Part shown: positions 25,076 through 33,859 of the stretch, one piece after another | Numbering within the stretch: the first letter of the stretch is position 1 | Layout: every line of letters starts with the position of its first letter | Source of the DNA: Flavobacterium sinopsychrotolerans | GTDB taxonomy: Bacteria; Bacteroidota; Bacteroidia; Flavobacteriales; Flavobacteriaceae | Assembly: GCF_900110375.1 (NCBI RefSeq) | Contig: NZ_FODN01000004.1 | Location: 124,001-188,000, forward strand | Direction of reading: 5' to 3' | Length of the DNA stretch: 64,000 nucleotides | Translations under genes and position numbers: made by a program | Notes under the pieces: model-generated | The model's input: only the letters and a program-made list of their open reading frames with translations | What the model was told of the DNA's origin: nothing | Database searches by the model: none

Positions 25076-26260
25076 ATGAAAAAAATTACTTTTTTATTAT
25101 CCCTGTTTGTATTGATTTCCTCTTGCAGTGTGAAACAAACCAGAAATTCATTAACCTCAGGCAATTACGATCAGGCAATTGATAACGCCGTATCCAATTT
25201 GCGAACCAATAAAGATAAAAAAGGCAAACAGGATTATGTTTACATACTCGAAGAGGCTTTCGCCAAAGCAAAAGAACGGGATTTGAATGCCATTAATTTA
25301 TTGGCAAAAGATGCTAATCCCGCACAATTGGAAAAATTGTATAATACGTATTTGCAATTAAATTCCCGTCAGGAAAAAATTAAACCTTTACTTCCTTTGA
25401 AACTAATTAAAGAAGGACGAAATGCAATTTTCCCATTTGACAATTATAATGATCAAATCATTAACAGCAAAAATGCTCTGTCAGCTTATTTATATGCTAA
25501 TGCCAAAAAATTAATGGCTACTTCTGATAAAATGAATTTCAGAAAAGCGTATGATGATATGGACTATTTAAACCAAATAAATCCGAATTACAAAGATGTT
25601 TTGCGATTGATGGATGATGCAAAATTCAAAGGTTCTGATTATGTTTCGGTTTACACCAAAAATGAAACGAACATGATTATTCCCGCTCGTCTTCAAAATG
25701 ATTTATTGGATTTTAGCACGTATGGACTTAATGACAAATGGACAGTGTACCACAGCAACAAACAAAAAGGAATCAGCTATGATTACGGAATGATGATTAA
25801 TTTTCGAGAAATTTACATTTCGCCAGAGCAAATTAAAGAAAGAGAATTTGTAAAAGAACGCATCATCAAAGATGGTCTTAAAAAACTGATTGATGCTAAT
25901 GGAAAAGAAATGCTGGACGAAAAAGGTAAAGTAGTTATGGTCGACAACCTTAGAACAGTAACAGCTAGAATTTATGAATTCAGACAATTTAAGTCTTGCC
26001 AAATTACAGCTAAAATTGACTATATTAATTTTAGAAGTAATCAATTATTACAATCTTTTCCTTTAACCAGCGAGTTCATTTTCGAAAATATTTATGCCAC
26101 TTATAAAGGCGATCGACGCGCTTCTGACGATAATTATTACTCTTATTTTGACAAAAGAGCGGTAGCTTTTCCTTACAGTGAACAAATGGTTTACGATACA
26201 GGAGAAGACTTAAAAGCTAAAATTAAAGATATTATAACCCGAAACAGGTTTAGAAATTAA
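25076..26260 (+). CDS. Unknown lipoprotein
   Basis: The 394-residue protein begins with a lipoprotein signal (LFVLISSCS, cysteine about residue 17). Residues 20-200 are helical and resemble degenerate tetratricopeptide repeats (YDQAIDNAVSNLRTNKDKKG). The second half is rich in beta strands and charged residues. I do not recognise a family with known function. It is probably an envelope protein facing the periplasm or surface. It stands alone, with a strong terminator 27 bases after the stop. Confidence 0.75.
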   Translation: MKKITFLLSLFVLISSCSVKQTRNSLTSGNYDQAIDNAVSNLRTNKDKKGKQDYVYILEEAFAKAKERDLNAINLLAKDANPAQLEKLYNTYLQLNSRQEKIKPLLPLKLIKEGRNAIFPFDNYNDQIINSKNALSAYLYANAKKLMATSDKMNFRKAYDDMDYLNQINPNYKDVLRLMDDAKFKGSDYVSVYTKNETNMIIPARLQNDLLDFSTYGLNDKWTVYHSNKQKGISYDYGMMINFREIYISPEQIKEREFVKERIIKDGLKKLIDANGKEMLDEKGKVVMVDNLRTVTARIYEFRQFKSCQITAKIDYINFRSNQLLQSFPLTSEFIFENIYATYKGDRRASDDNYYSYFDKRAVAFPYSEQMVYDTGEDLKAKIKDIITRNRFRN

Positions 26261-26286
26261 TACTATAAAATCTATACTATTGCACA

Positions 26287-26323
26287 AAACTCCTTGATAA
26301 TTAAACCTATCAAGGAGTTTTTT
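26287..26323 (+). terminator. Terminator of the lipoprotein gene
   Basis: AAACTCCTTGATA (26287-26299) and TATCAAGGAGTTT (26308-26320) form a perfect 13-bp stem with an 8-base loop and T run. Confidence 0.85.
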
Positions 26324-26398
26324 AATTTAAAAAAAATAACAATACATTAAAATTTTGTTACAAAACAAAAAATTAGTGTTGTGTTTTAAAAATATGTG

Positions 26399-26406
26399 TA
26401 CTTTTG
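26399..26406 (+). promoter_or_regulatory. TAnnTTTG promoter box of the arginine cluster
   Basis: TACTTTTG lies only six bases before the leader-peptide ATG at 26412, so transcription should begin within a few bases of that codon. A TTG at 26379-26381 is 17 bases upstream, slightly closer than usual. The same box TACTTTTG precedes the thr leader. Confidence 0.55.
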
Positions 26407-26411
26407 CACCA

Positions 26412-26492
26412 ATGAATAAAACAAGTTTACATATAACTTCTTTGTCACGGACAAACAGACCTACTACTTCTCCCGAAGTACGGATGCTATAA
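26412..26492 (+). CDS. Putative arginine-operon leader peptide (26 residues)
   Basis: A 26-codon frame starts six bases after the promoter box. It contains three arginines (codons CGG, AGA, CGG) in SLSRTNRPTTSPEVRML, with the last two residues before the stop following an Arg. A small hairpin (TACTTC/GAAGTA) lies in its second half. It is followed by a T-rich stretch (26508-26545) and then, after some 240 bases, the first arginine gene. The position, short length and Arg codons fit a leader peptide that senses charged tRNA-Arg, but the Arg density is modest, and no clean terminator hairpin was found. Confidence 0.45.
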   Translation: MNKTSLHITSLSRTNRPTTSPEVRML

Positions 26493-26734
26493 CTATAGTA
26501 CCCAAAAGCTGTTTCGTTTTTTTATTCATTTTTCATTTTTTTCGTTTTGAAATCACCACTATTTTCCATTGGATTAATACATCCAAAAACCAATACTTAT
26601 TTATTTCTATTGCATTGTTTTTCAATTTATTGCAAAGCAATCAACAGTTTTAATAGTACATTTGAATTTGACGAAAATGTATTTCAAAAACAAATGCACA
26701 AATCATTTTATAACTCAAAAATTCAGCTTTTGAA

Positions 26735-27352
26735 ATGAATATTTCTATCATTATAACTCAGGAAGAACATTATAAGTATTCGCAAGAAATATGCGATACC
26801 ATAGAATTGTCCGCACTATTGAGAGGTACGGGAATCGCTAAAAGAACTCCGGAATACATCCAGAAAAAAATGGAAAATAAGGATGCCATTATCGCATTAG
26901 ACAATGGAAAATTTGCCGGTTTTTGCTATATCGAAAGTTGGCAACACGGGAAATTTGTAGCACATTCCGGGTTGATTGTACATCCTGATTACAGAAATTT
27001 AGGTTTAGCAAAAAAAATCAAATCAAAAGTATTTGACTATTCATTAGAGAAATATCCAGAAGCTAAAGTTTTTGGAATCACTACTGGTCTTGCGGTAATG
27101 AAAATAAATTCCGATTTGGGGTACAAACCGGTTCCTTTTTCAGAATTGACAACAGACCCTACTTTTTGGAAAGGATGTCAAACGTGTACCAATTATGAAA
27201 TCCTAAAAAGTAAAGACAATAAAATGTGTTTGTGTACCGGAATGCTTTATGACCCTAAAGAAAAGCCTAAAGATCCGCCTAAACACCCATTTAATATCAA
27301 AATATTAAACCGATTAAAATCAATAAAACAAGCCTTGTTCTTAAAAAAATAA
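26735..27352 (+). CDS. GNAT acyltransferase, candidate N-acyl(succinyl)glutamate synthase
   Basis: The 205-residue protein has a GNAT fold: FAGFCYIESWQHGKFVAHSG, LIVHPDYRNLGLAKKIKSKV with the acyl-CoA loop (about 88-103) and FGITTGLAVMKINSDLGYKPV. The C-terminal third carries several cysteines (GCQTCTNYE, MCLCTGM), which is unusual. It opens the arginine cluster, five bases before argG, in a genome segment that has argB, argC, argD, argF' and argE but no classical argA or argJ. The first step, acylation of glutamate, is therefore its most likely job; I recall similar GNAT proteins in Bacteroides arginine clusters being linked genetically to this step. Confidence 0.75.
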   Translation: MNISIIITQEEHYKYSQEICDTIELSALLRGTGIAKRTPEYIQKKMENKDAIIALDNGKFAGFCYIESWQHGKFVAHSGLIVHPDYRNLGLAKKIKSKVFDYSLEKYPEAKVFGITTGLAVMKINSDLGYKPVPFSELTTDPTFWKGCQTCTNYEILKSKDNKMCLCTGMLYDPKEKPKDPPKHPFNIKILNRLKSIKQALFLKK

Positions 27353-27356
27353 TATC

Positions 27357-28550
27357 ATGAAAAAAGTAGTATTAGCATACAGCGGAGGATTAGATACATC
27401 ATATTGCCTTAAATATTTAAAAAATGAAAAAGGATATGAAGTTCATACCGTTCTTATAAATACAGGCGGATTTGATGAAGCTGAACTAGCCGCTATCGAA
27501 GAAAGAGCCTACGAATTAGGAAGTGCGCAACATGCAAATCTTACCATTGTAGATAAATATTATGATAAAGCCATTAAATATTTGATTTATGGAAATGTAT
27601 TAAAAAATAACACCTATCCATTATCAGTAAGTGCGGAACGTGTTTTCCAGGCCATTGAAGCGATTAAATATGCAAAATCTGTTGGCGCAGAAGCGATTGC
27701 CCACGGAAGTACTGGTGCAGGAAATGACCAAATTCGTTTTGATTTAATTTTCCAAACAATCGCTCCCGAAATTGAAATCATTACTCCTATAAGAGATTTA
27801 AAATTATCAAGACAGGAAGAAGTTGATTATTTATCCAAAAACGGAGTTCATTATTCATGGGAAAAAGCACAATATTCCATTAATAAAGGATTGTGGGGAA
27901 CTAGCGTAGGTGGTAAAGAAACATTGACCTCAAATCAAACTTTACCAAGTGAAGCGTATCCTTCTCAATTGCAAAAAACAGGTGAAGAGAAAGTCACACT
28001 ACAATTTGAAAAAGGACAATTAGTAGGCATCAATGGGACTTTGGACGCACCAACAAAGAACATCGTTGCATTAGAAAAACTAGCCAGCGCGTATGCAATT
28101 GGTAGAGATACTCATGTAGGCGATACGATAATCGGAATTAAAGGACGAGTAGGTTTTGAAGCAGCTGCGCCATTAATAATTATCAAAGCGCACCATTTAT
28201 TAGAAAAACATACGCTGGGTAAATGGCAACAATACTGGAAAGAACAACTAGGAAACTGGTACGGAATGTTGTTTCATGAAGGACAATTTTTAGATCCTGT
28301 AATGAGAAACATCGAGGCTTTCCTGGAAGATACTCAAACGACTGTAAATGGAACCGTTATCGTTTCGTTAAAACCATATCACTTTACTTTGGACGGAATC
28401 GAATCTGAAAATGATTTAATGAATACCACTTTTGGACAATATGGAGAAATGAACAATGCTTGGACATCTGACGATGCAAAAGGATTTATCAAAATTCTGG
28501 GGAATGCGCAAAACATATTCTCATCTGTAAACAAACTAACACATGATTAA
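27357..28550 (+). CDS. argG: Argininosuccinate synthase
   Basis: The 397-residue enzyme joins citrulline and aspartate with ATP. The N-type ATP pyrophosphatase loop AYSGGLDTSY is at residues 7-16, followed by the family's AHGSTGAGNDQIRFD and TPIRDLKLSRQEEVDYL. The KAQYSINKGLWGTSVGG stretch is the citrulline/aspartate side. Length is normal. The stop overlaps the argC start by eight bases, so translation is coupled. Confidence 0.95.
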   Translation: MKKVVLAYSGGLDTSYCLKYLKNEKGYEVHTVLINTGGFDEAELAAIEERAYELGSAQHANLTIVDKYYDKAIKYLIYGNVLKNNTYPLSVSAERVFQAIEAIKYAKSVGAEAIAHGSTGAGNDQIRFDLIFQTIAPEIEIITPIRDLKLSRQEEVDYLSKNGVHYSWEKAQYSINKGLWGTSVGGKETLTSNQTLPSEAYPSQLQKTGEEKVTLQFEKGQLVGINGTLDAPTKNIVALEKLASAYAIGRDTHVGDTIIGIKGRVGFEAAAPLIIIKAHHLLEKHTLGKWQQYWKEQLGNWYGMLFHEGQFLDPVMRNIEAFLEDTQTTVNGTVIVSLKPYHFTLDGIESENDLMNTTFGQYGEMNNAWTSDDAKGFIKILGNAQNIFSSVNKLTHD

Positions 28551-29520
28551 TATTGGAATAATTGGCGGATCAGGTTACACAGCGGGGGAACTCATCAGAA
28601 TATTGATGTTTCATCCTAATGCTACACTTGATTTTGTTTACAGCACGACAAATGCTGGGAAACCTCTTCATGTTGCACATCATGATTTGATGGGCGATAT
28701 CGAAATGAATTTTACCGATACTGTAAATCCAAATGTTAATGTGGTTTTCTTGTGTTTGGGTCATGGTAAATCAAAATCGTTTTTAGAACAAAATCAATTT
28801 GCGAGTCATACCAAAATCATCGATTTAGGAAATGATTTCAGATTGAGAAAAGACAAAGAGTTCGATAATAAATCTTTCGTTTACGGTTTGCCTGAATTGA
28901 ATAAAGCAGCAATTAAAAACGCTCAATTCATAGCAAATCCGGGGTGTTTTGCAACAGCAATTCAATTGGCATTGTTGCCTTTGGCGAAAGCCGGAATACT
29001 AGCAACTGACGTTCATATCAATGCGACAACTGGAAGCACAGGAGCTGGAGTTTCACCTTCAGAAACGACGCATTTTAGTTGGAGATCGAATAATATGTCG
29101 CATTACAAAGCTTTTGAACACCAACATTTAGGCGAAATAAACCAAAGTGTCAACCAATTGCAAGCAAATTACACAAACGAATTGATTTTTGTGCCTAACA
29201 GAGGGGATTTTGCCAGAGGAATTTTCGCAACATTGTACACAACAATCGAAGAAAGTTTGGAAGATGTATTAGCAAAATACGAGGCTTTTTACAAAGACCA
29301 ACCTTTCGTAACCGTTACTACCAATGGAATCAATATGAAGCAAGTGGTTCAAACGAATAAATGTATTATTAGTTTAATGAAAAAAGGAAACCGGTTATTG
29401 ATTACTTCAGTAATTGATAATTTAACAAAAGGAGCCTCAGGACAAGCAATACAAAACATGAATTTAATGTTTGGATTGGATGAAACCACAGGATTGCATT
29501 TGAAACCATCTGGATTCTAA
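28543..29520 (+). CDS. argC: N-acyl-gamma-glutamyl-phosphate reductase
   Basis: The 325-residue enzyme reduces the acylglutamyl phosphate made by ArgB to the semialdehyde with NADPH. The Rossmann motif GIIGGSGYTAGELIRIL is at the N-terminus, the catalytic Cys in ANPGCFATAIQLAL (about residue 133) and the acyl-binding GSTGAGVSPSETTHFSWR loop follow. Length is normal for the short type of ArgC. It overlaps argG by eight bases; a hairpin at 29528-29576 separates it from argD. Confidence 0.95.
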   Translation: MINIGIIGGSGYTAGELIRILMFHPNATLDFVYSTTNAGKPLHVAHHDLMGDIEMNFTDTVNPNVNVVFLCLGHGKSKSFLEQNQFASHTKIIDLGNDFRLRKDKEFDNKSFVYGLPELNKAAIKNAQFIANPGCFATAIQLALLPLAKAGILATDVHINATTGSTGAGVSPSETTHFSWRSNNMSHYKAFEHQHLGEINQSVNQLQANYTNELIFVPNRGDFARGIFATLYTTIEESLEDVLAKYEAFYKDQPFVTVTTNGINMKQVVQTNKCIISLMKKGNRLLITSVIDNLTKGASGQAIQNMNLMFGLDETTGLHLKPSGF

Positions 29521-29527
29521 AAAATTT

Positions 29528-29576
29528 GTTTCAAGTTTAAAGTTTAAGGTTGCACATGTAACTTGAAACTTGAAAC
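29528..29576. repeat. Imperfect hairpin between argC and argD
   Basis: Arms of 17 bases at 29528-29544 and 29560-29576 are complementary except at one position, with a 15-base spacer. The arms are built from AAACTTG/CAAGTTT words, similar in style to the hairpin at 22167-22232. It could tune expression within the operon. Confidence 0.5.
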
Positions 29577-29603
29577 CTTAAACCATTTAAACAAAAAAAT
29601 AAA

Positions 29604-30740
29604 ATGAACTTATTTGACGTTTACCCATTATACAACATCACTCCTGTAAAAGCACTGGATTGTACTATTACAGATGAAAAAGGAGTAGAATATTTAGATT
29701 TATATGGTGGTCATGGAGTAATTTCCATTGGACACACACAACCGGATTATGTTGCCAAATTAAAAAATCAATTGGATAATATTGGTTTTTATTCCAATGC
29801 GATTCAGAATCCATTGCAAGTAGAACTGGCAGAAAAATTAGGAAAACTTTCCGGATTGGAAGACTATACTTTATTCTTGTGCAGTTCTGGAGCTGAAGCC
29901 AATGAAAATGCTTTGAAACTGGCTTCTTTTCACAACAATAAATCGCGTGTAATTGCTTTTGATAATTCCTTTCACGGAAGAACTTCGGCGGCAGTTGCAG
30001 TTACAGATAACAAAAAAATTGTTGCGCCAATCAATGCACAACAAATCGTTACTTTTTTACCATTGAATAATATCGAATTGGTAGAAAACGAACTAAAAAA
30101 AGGAGATGTTTCTTCTGTTATAATTGAAGGAATTCAAGGAGTTGGCGGTTTAGATCAAGGAACAACCGAATTTTTTCAGGCATTAGAAAAAATATGTGCA
30201 GCATACGATGCCGTTTTGATTTTGGACGAAGTGCAATCCGGATATGGAAGAAGCGGAAAGTTTTTTGCACACCAACATCATGACATCAAAGCAGATATTA
30301 TTTGTCTGGCTAAAGGGATGGGTAACGGATTTCCTATTGGCGGAATCTTGATTTCTCCAAAATTTACAGCGAGTTACGGATTATTGGGAACTACTTTTGG
30401 AGGAAACCATTTGGCTTGTGCTGCCGGAATAGCAGTTTTGGATGTGATTGAAAGCCAAAAATTAATGGATAACGTAAACGATGTTTACGCTTATTTTTTA
30501 GAAGCAATCAAACAAGTTCCTGAAGTGATTCAAGTAAAAGGAAGAGGATTGATGCTAGGTGTAGAATTTGATTTTGACGTAAGTACACTTCGTAAAAAAA
30601 TGATTGTTGACAAGCATATTTTTACGGGAAATGCTAATAATAAAAACTTATTGAGAATTCTTCCTCCTTTGACAATCAAGAAGGAAGCGATTGACACCTT
30701 TATTATAGCTTTAAAAGAAGCATTAGCAGAATTGAAATGA
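29604..30740 (+). CDS. argD: Acylornithine aminotransferase (class III)
   Basis: The 378-residue PLP enzyme transfers the amino group to acylglutamate semialdehyde. It shows CSSGAEANENALKLA (phosphate-binding region), FHGRTSAAVAVT, LILDEVQSGYGRSGKFFAHQ with the cofactor Asp, the Schiff-base lysine in CLAKGMGNGFPIGG and TTFGGNHLACAA. Within this cluster it most likely works on N-succinyl- or N-acetylornithine. It follows argC after an 83-base gap. Confidence 0.92.
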   Translation: MNLFDVYPLYNITPVKALDCTITDEKGVEYLDLYGGHGVISIGHTQPDYVAKLKNQLDNIGFYSNAIQNPLQVELAEKLGKLSGLEDYTLFLCSSGAEANENALKLASFHNNKSRVIAFDNSFHGRTSAAVAVTDNKKIVAPINAQQIVTFLPLNNIELVENELKKGDVSSVIIEGIQGVGGLDQGTTEFFQALEKICAAYDAVLILDEVQSGYGRSGKFFAHQHHDIKADIICLAKGMGNGFPIGGILISPKFTASYGLLGTTFGGNHLACAAGIAVLDVIESQKLMDNVNDVYAYFLEAIKQVPEVIQVKGRGLMLGVEFDFDVSTLRKKMIVDKHIFTGNANNKNLLRILPPLTIKKEAIDTFIIALKEALAELK

Positions 30741-30902
30741 TTTTTTTTAAACATCTAAGTCATTTAAGTTTTAAAAAATGAATAATATCATTTATGCATT
30801 CTCTGAATTTTTTATTTTAAACAAATAAATATTGACCAAGAACTAAAACTTACATGACTTATATGTTTAGATTTTCCTTCTAAAATAGCAAACCAAAAAC
30901 TA

Positions 30903-32099
30903 ATGAACCACTTATTACCAATAGAAAAGCGAAATGCAGTTTTAAGCCGTATGGCCGAACTTCTTGAACAAGAAAGAGCCAATCTTAAGACTATAAATCA
31001 ACAGGATATCAATAATTATTCTGGTGATGACTTGGCAATGGAAAAACGTTTATTAGTTGATGATGCCAAAATTGACGGCATGATTTTGTCCATGCAACAA
31101 TCAGTAAGTCAAGAAGATCCTATTGGTGTGGAGCGTTTTAATTTCGATCACGAAAACGGAATGAAAATCATCAATAAAACAGCGGCTTTTGGAACTATAA
31201 TGATTATTTACGAATCCAGACCTGATGTTACTGTTGAAGCTGGTGGAATCGCTTTTAAATCCGGAAATAAAATTCTATTGAAAGGCGGAAAAGAATCGGT
31301 ACTATCCAATTTAAAAATTGTGGAATTGTGGCACCAAGCCTTAGCAGCAAACAATGTTGCTACAAAATGGGTGGAATACTTAAATTACAATCGAGAAGAG
31401 ACGCAGGCATTTTTGGAGAAACCAACCCAAAAAGTGGATTTAATCGTTCCTCGTGGCGGTGAAAACCTAATTGCTTTTGTAAAAAAACACGCTACTTGCC
31501 CGGTGATTATAAGTGGTCGAGGAAATAATTTTGTTTATGTAAACGCTGAAGCTGATTTAGATCAAGCGCTTGATATTATTATTAACGGAAAGACCTCAAA
31601 TATATCTGTTTGCAATGCTTTAGATAAAGTTTTAATTGATACAAATCTTAAAAATTGGGAAGCTTTTGCTACCAATATAGTTCAGGAATTACAACAAAGA
31701 AACGTAACCGTTTTAGGAGATGAAACAATTTCCAGAGCAACAAATGTTCCGCAGATTGAATCGGATTTAATTTGGTACGAAGAGTTTTTAGATTATAAAA
31801 TTGTCATTGGAACAACCAATTCGGATCAAGAAGCGATTGACAAAATAAATAAATATTGTGGTGGACATTCGGCTTCCATAATCACAAAAAATGATGCAAT
31901 TGCTCAAGAATTCATGGAAAATGTAGATACAGCTGCCGTTTATCAAAACGCCTCTACCCGATTTACTGATGGAGGACAATTTGGTTTAGGAGGAGAATTG
32001 GCGATAAGCACAGACAAATTACACCAACGTGGACCAATTGGTTTGCAACATTTAGTTACTAATAAGTGGTATATTTACGGAAATGGACAAATCAGGTAA
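30903..32099 (+). CDS. proA: Glutamate-5-semialdehyde dehydrogenase (gamma-glutamyl phosphate reductase)
   Basis: The 398-residue enzyme reduces gamma-glutamyl phosphate in proline synthesis. It has the GTIMIIYESRPDVTVEAGGIAFKSGN block, LKGGKESVLSN, the DLIVPRGGENLIAFV motif and the catalytic Cys in NISVCNALDKVLI (about residue 238); FGLGGELAIST is near the end. It overlaps proB by 17 bases, so the two are tightly coupled, and they lie in the middle of the arginine cluster. Confidence 0.95.
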   Translation: MNHLLPIEKRNAVLSRMAELLEQERANLKTINQQDINNYSGDDLAMEKRLLVDDAKIDGMILSMQQSVSQEDPIGVERFNFDHENGMKIINKTAAFGTIMIIYESRPDVTVEAGGIAFKSGNKILLKGGKESVLSNLKIVELWHQALAANNVATKWVEYLNYNREETQAFLEKPTQKVDLIVPRGGENLIAFVKKHATCPVIISGRGNNFVYVNAEADLDQALDIIINGKTSNISVCNALDKVLIDTNLKNWEAFATNIVQELQQRNVTVLGDETISRATNVPQIESDLIWYEEFLDYKIVIGTTNSDQEAIDKINKYCGGHSASIITKNDAIAQEFMENVDTAAVYQNASTRFTDGGQFGLGGELAISTDKLHQRGPIGLQHLVTNKWYIYGNGQIR

Positions 32100-32853
32100 A
32101 AAAAGAATTTTATTAAAGTTAGGAAGCAACACGTTAACCAAAGAAACCAATCATATTTCGAGAGGAAAGATTGAAGATATTGGGATGCAAATAGCAGCTT
32201 TACAAGACGATTACGAGTTTATCATTGTGAGTTCGGGTGCGATTGCAGCAGCCAAACAATTTGTAAAACTGGAAAATCAAGACAAAGATGTTTTTGTAAA
32301 ACAAGCATTGGCTTCGATTGGTCAGCCCCATTTAATGCGGATTTATCATGAAAACTTCAGCGATTTAGGATTACTGATTTCGCAGTGTTTGCTTTCTTAT
32401 TCTGATTTCGAGAAAGAACAATCCAAAGTAAATATCGTGAACACCATCAATGTGTTGATTAAAAATAATTACATTCCGATTATCAATGAAAATGATACGG
32501 TGGCTACGGATGAAATTCGGTTTGGCGATAACGATAAATTAGCCGCTTTAACAGCCGTTTTATTAAATGTTGATATTCTGATTATCGCCACCAATACGAA
32601 CGGGATTTACACCAAAGCATCCATCACTGATGCCGTTCCTGAAACCATTTCTTTGGTAACCGATTTAAAATTATTGGAAAAAGAGATTGGCGATTCGAAA
32701 TCCTCGCACGGAACCGGCGGAATGCAATCTAAAATAGAAGCTTCGGCAATTGCTAAAGACGCTACTATCGAAACTTGGATTGTCAATGGACTGGAAGACA
32801 ATTTTATTTTGAAAGCTTTAAAAAACGAAATACCTTTTACTAAAATAATTTAA
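32083..32853 (+). CDS. proB: Glutamate 5-kinase, short form without PUA domain
   Basis: The 256-residue amino-acid kinase phosphorylates glutamate in the first step of proline synthesis. It starts RILLKLGSNTLT, has IIVSSGAIAAAK for glutamate binding, PIINENDTVATDEIRFGDND and GTGGMQSKIEASAIA. The usual C-terminal PUA domain (total about 370 residues) is absent, as in several other short ProB proteins. The PUA domain is not needed for catalysis but affects feedback by proline. It overlaps proA by 17 bases. Confidence 0.93.
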   Translation: MDKSGKKRILLKLGSNTLTKETNHISRGKIEDIGMQIAALQDDYEFIIVSSGAIAAAKQFVKLENQDKDVFVKQALASIGQPHLMRIYHENFSDLGLLISQCLLSYSDFEKEQSKVNIVNTINVLIKNNYIPIINENDTVATDEIRFGDNDKLAALTAVLLNVDILIIATNTNGIYTKASITDAVPETISLVTDLKLLEKEIGDSKSSHGTGGMQSKIEASAIAKDATIETWIVNGLEDNFILKALKNEIPFTKII

Positions 32854-32883
32854 TTCGAATAGTGGATTGTTAGATTTTTGGAC

Positions 32884-32904
32884 AATTCATAATTCATAAT
32901 TCAT
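32884..32904 (+). repeat. Triple heptamer AATTCAT before argF'
   Basis: Three perfect copies of AATTCAT stand head to tail, ending seven bases before the argF' ATG. Slippage here would change the leader spacing by seven bases. Confidence 0.55.
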
Positions 32905-32911
32905 AACTAAA

Positions 32912-33859
32912 ATGAACTACATCTCCATACAAAACATAGATTCGCTCGACAAATGGGTGAAACAAGCCCTAAAAATCAAGAAAAAACCACTTAAAAACAA
33001 AAAACTGGGTAAAAACAAAACCTTAGGAATGTTGTTTTTTAATTCTAGTTTAAGAACGCGTTTGAGTACCCAAAAAGCCGCTTTGAATTTAGGAATGAAC
33101 GTCATGGTAATGAATTTTACCAGTGAAGGCTGGACACTTGAATTTGAAGATGGAGCCATCATGAACTCCGGTGCTTCGGAACATATCAAAGAAGCGGCAG
33201 CAGTAGTTTCTCAATATTGCGATATTGTTGCTATCAGAGCTTTTGCCGGATTGGTAGACAAAGAAAAAGACAATGCCGAAATCGTACTTTCCGGTTTCCT
33301 AAAATACGCCACTGTGCCTGTTGTGAATATGGAAAGTGCAACCGGACACCCGCTACAATCTCTTGCCGATGCCATTACTATGGCAGAACATAAAACTAAA
33401 CACAGACCAAAAGTAGTTTTGACTTGGGCTCCACACCCTAAAGCTTTACCTCAAGCAGTTCCTAATTCTTTTGTGGAAATGATGCAGTTACAAGATGCTA
33501 ATTTTGTTATTACCCATCCTGAAGGCTACGAATTGAATCCTGAAATCACGAAAGATTCCAAGATTGAATACGACCAAGATAAAGCTTTCGAAAATGCCGA
33601 TTTTATCTATGCCAAAAACTGGAGTAATTACAAGGAATATGGTCAAATTACAAATTCCGATCCAAATTGGACTGTAACTGCCGATAAAATGAAACTGACA
33701 AATAATGCTAAATTTATGCACTGTTTGCCGGTAAGACGTAACGTAATTGTTACTGATGAAGTGATTGACAGCGAAAATTCAATTGTTATTGAACAAGCCA
33801 ACAATAGAACCTATGCCGCACAATTAGTGTTGCAAAAAATATTGGAAAATGGAAAATAA
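32912..33859 (+). CDS. argF': N-acylornithine carbamoyltransferase, N-succinylornithine type
   Basis: The 315-residue transcarbamylase has the carbamoyl-phosphate signature SSLRTR (45-50) and the HCLPV loop (MHCLPVRRN, about 268-276). The Bacteroidota-specific long insert and the KXQNP-less ESATGHPLQSLADA motif separate it from ordinary ornithine carbamoyltransferase. By eye, S89 (GASEHIKEA) sits where N-acetylornithine enzymes have a Glu and Bacteroides enzymes a Pro that sets succinyl specificity; a small residue there favours the succinyl substrate. It overlaps argB by 11 bases. Confidence 0.88.
   Translation: MNYISIQNIDSLDKWVKQALKIKKKPLKNKKLGKNKTLGMLFFNSSLRTRLSTQKAALNLGMNVMVMNFTSEGWTLEFEDGAIMNSGASEHIKEAAAVVSQYCDIVAIRAFAGLVDKEKDNAEIVLSGFLKYATVPVVNMESATGHPLQSLADAITMAEHKTKHRPKVVLTWAPHPKALPQAVPNSFVEMMQLQDANFVITHPEGYELNPEITKDSKIEYDQDKAFENADFIYAKNWSNYKEYGQITNSDPNWTVTADKMKLTNNAKFMHCLPVRRNVIVTDEVIDSENSIVIEQANNRTYAAQLVLQKILENGK

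Noticed and set aside
26547..26738. A 63-residue frame just before the GNAT gene, overlapping it by ATGA
   Set aside because: It lies in the untranslated leader of the arginine cluster, has no promoter or recognisable domain, and odd composition; a chance frame is more likely, although the overlap is noted.
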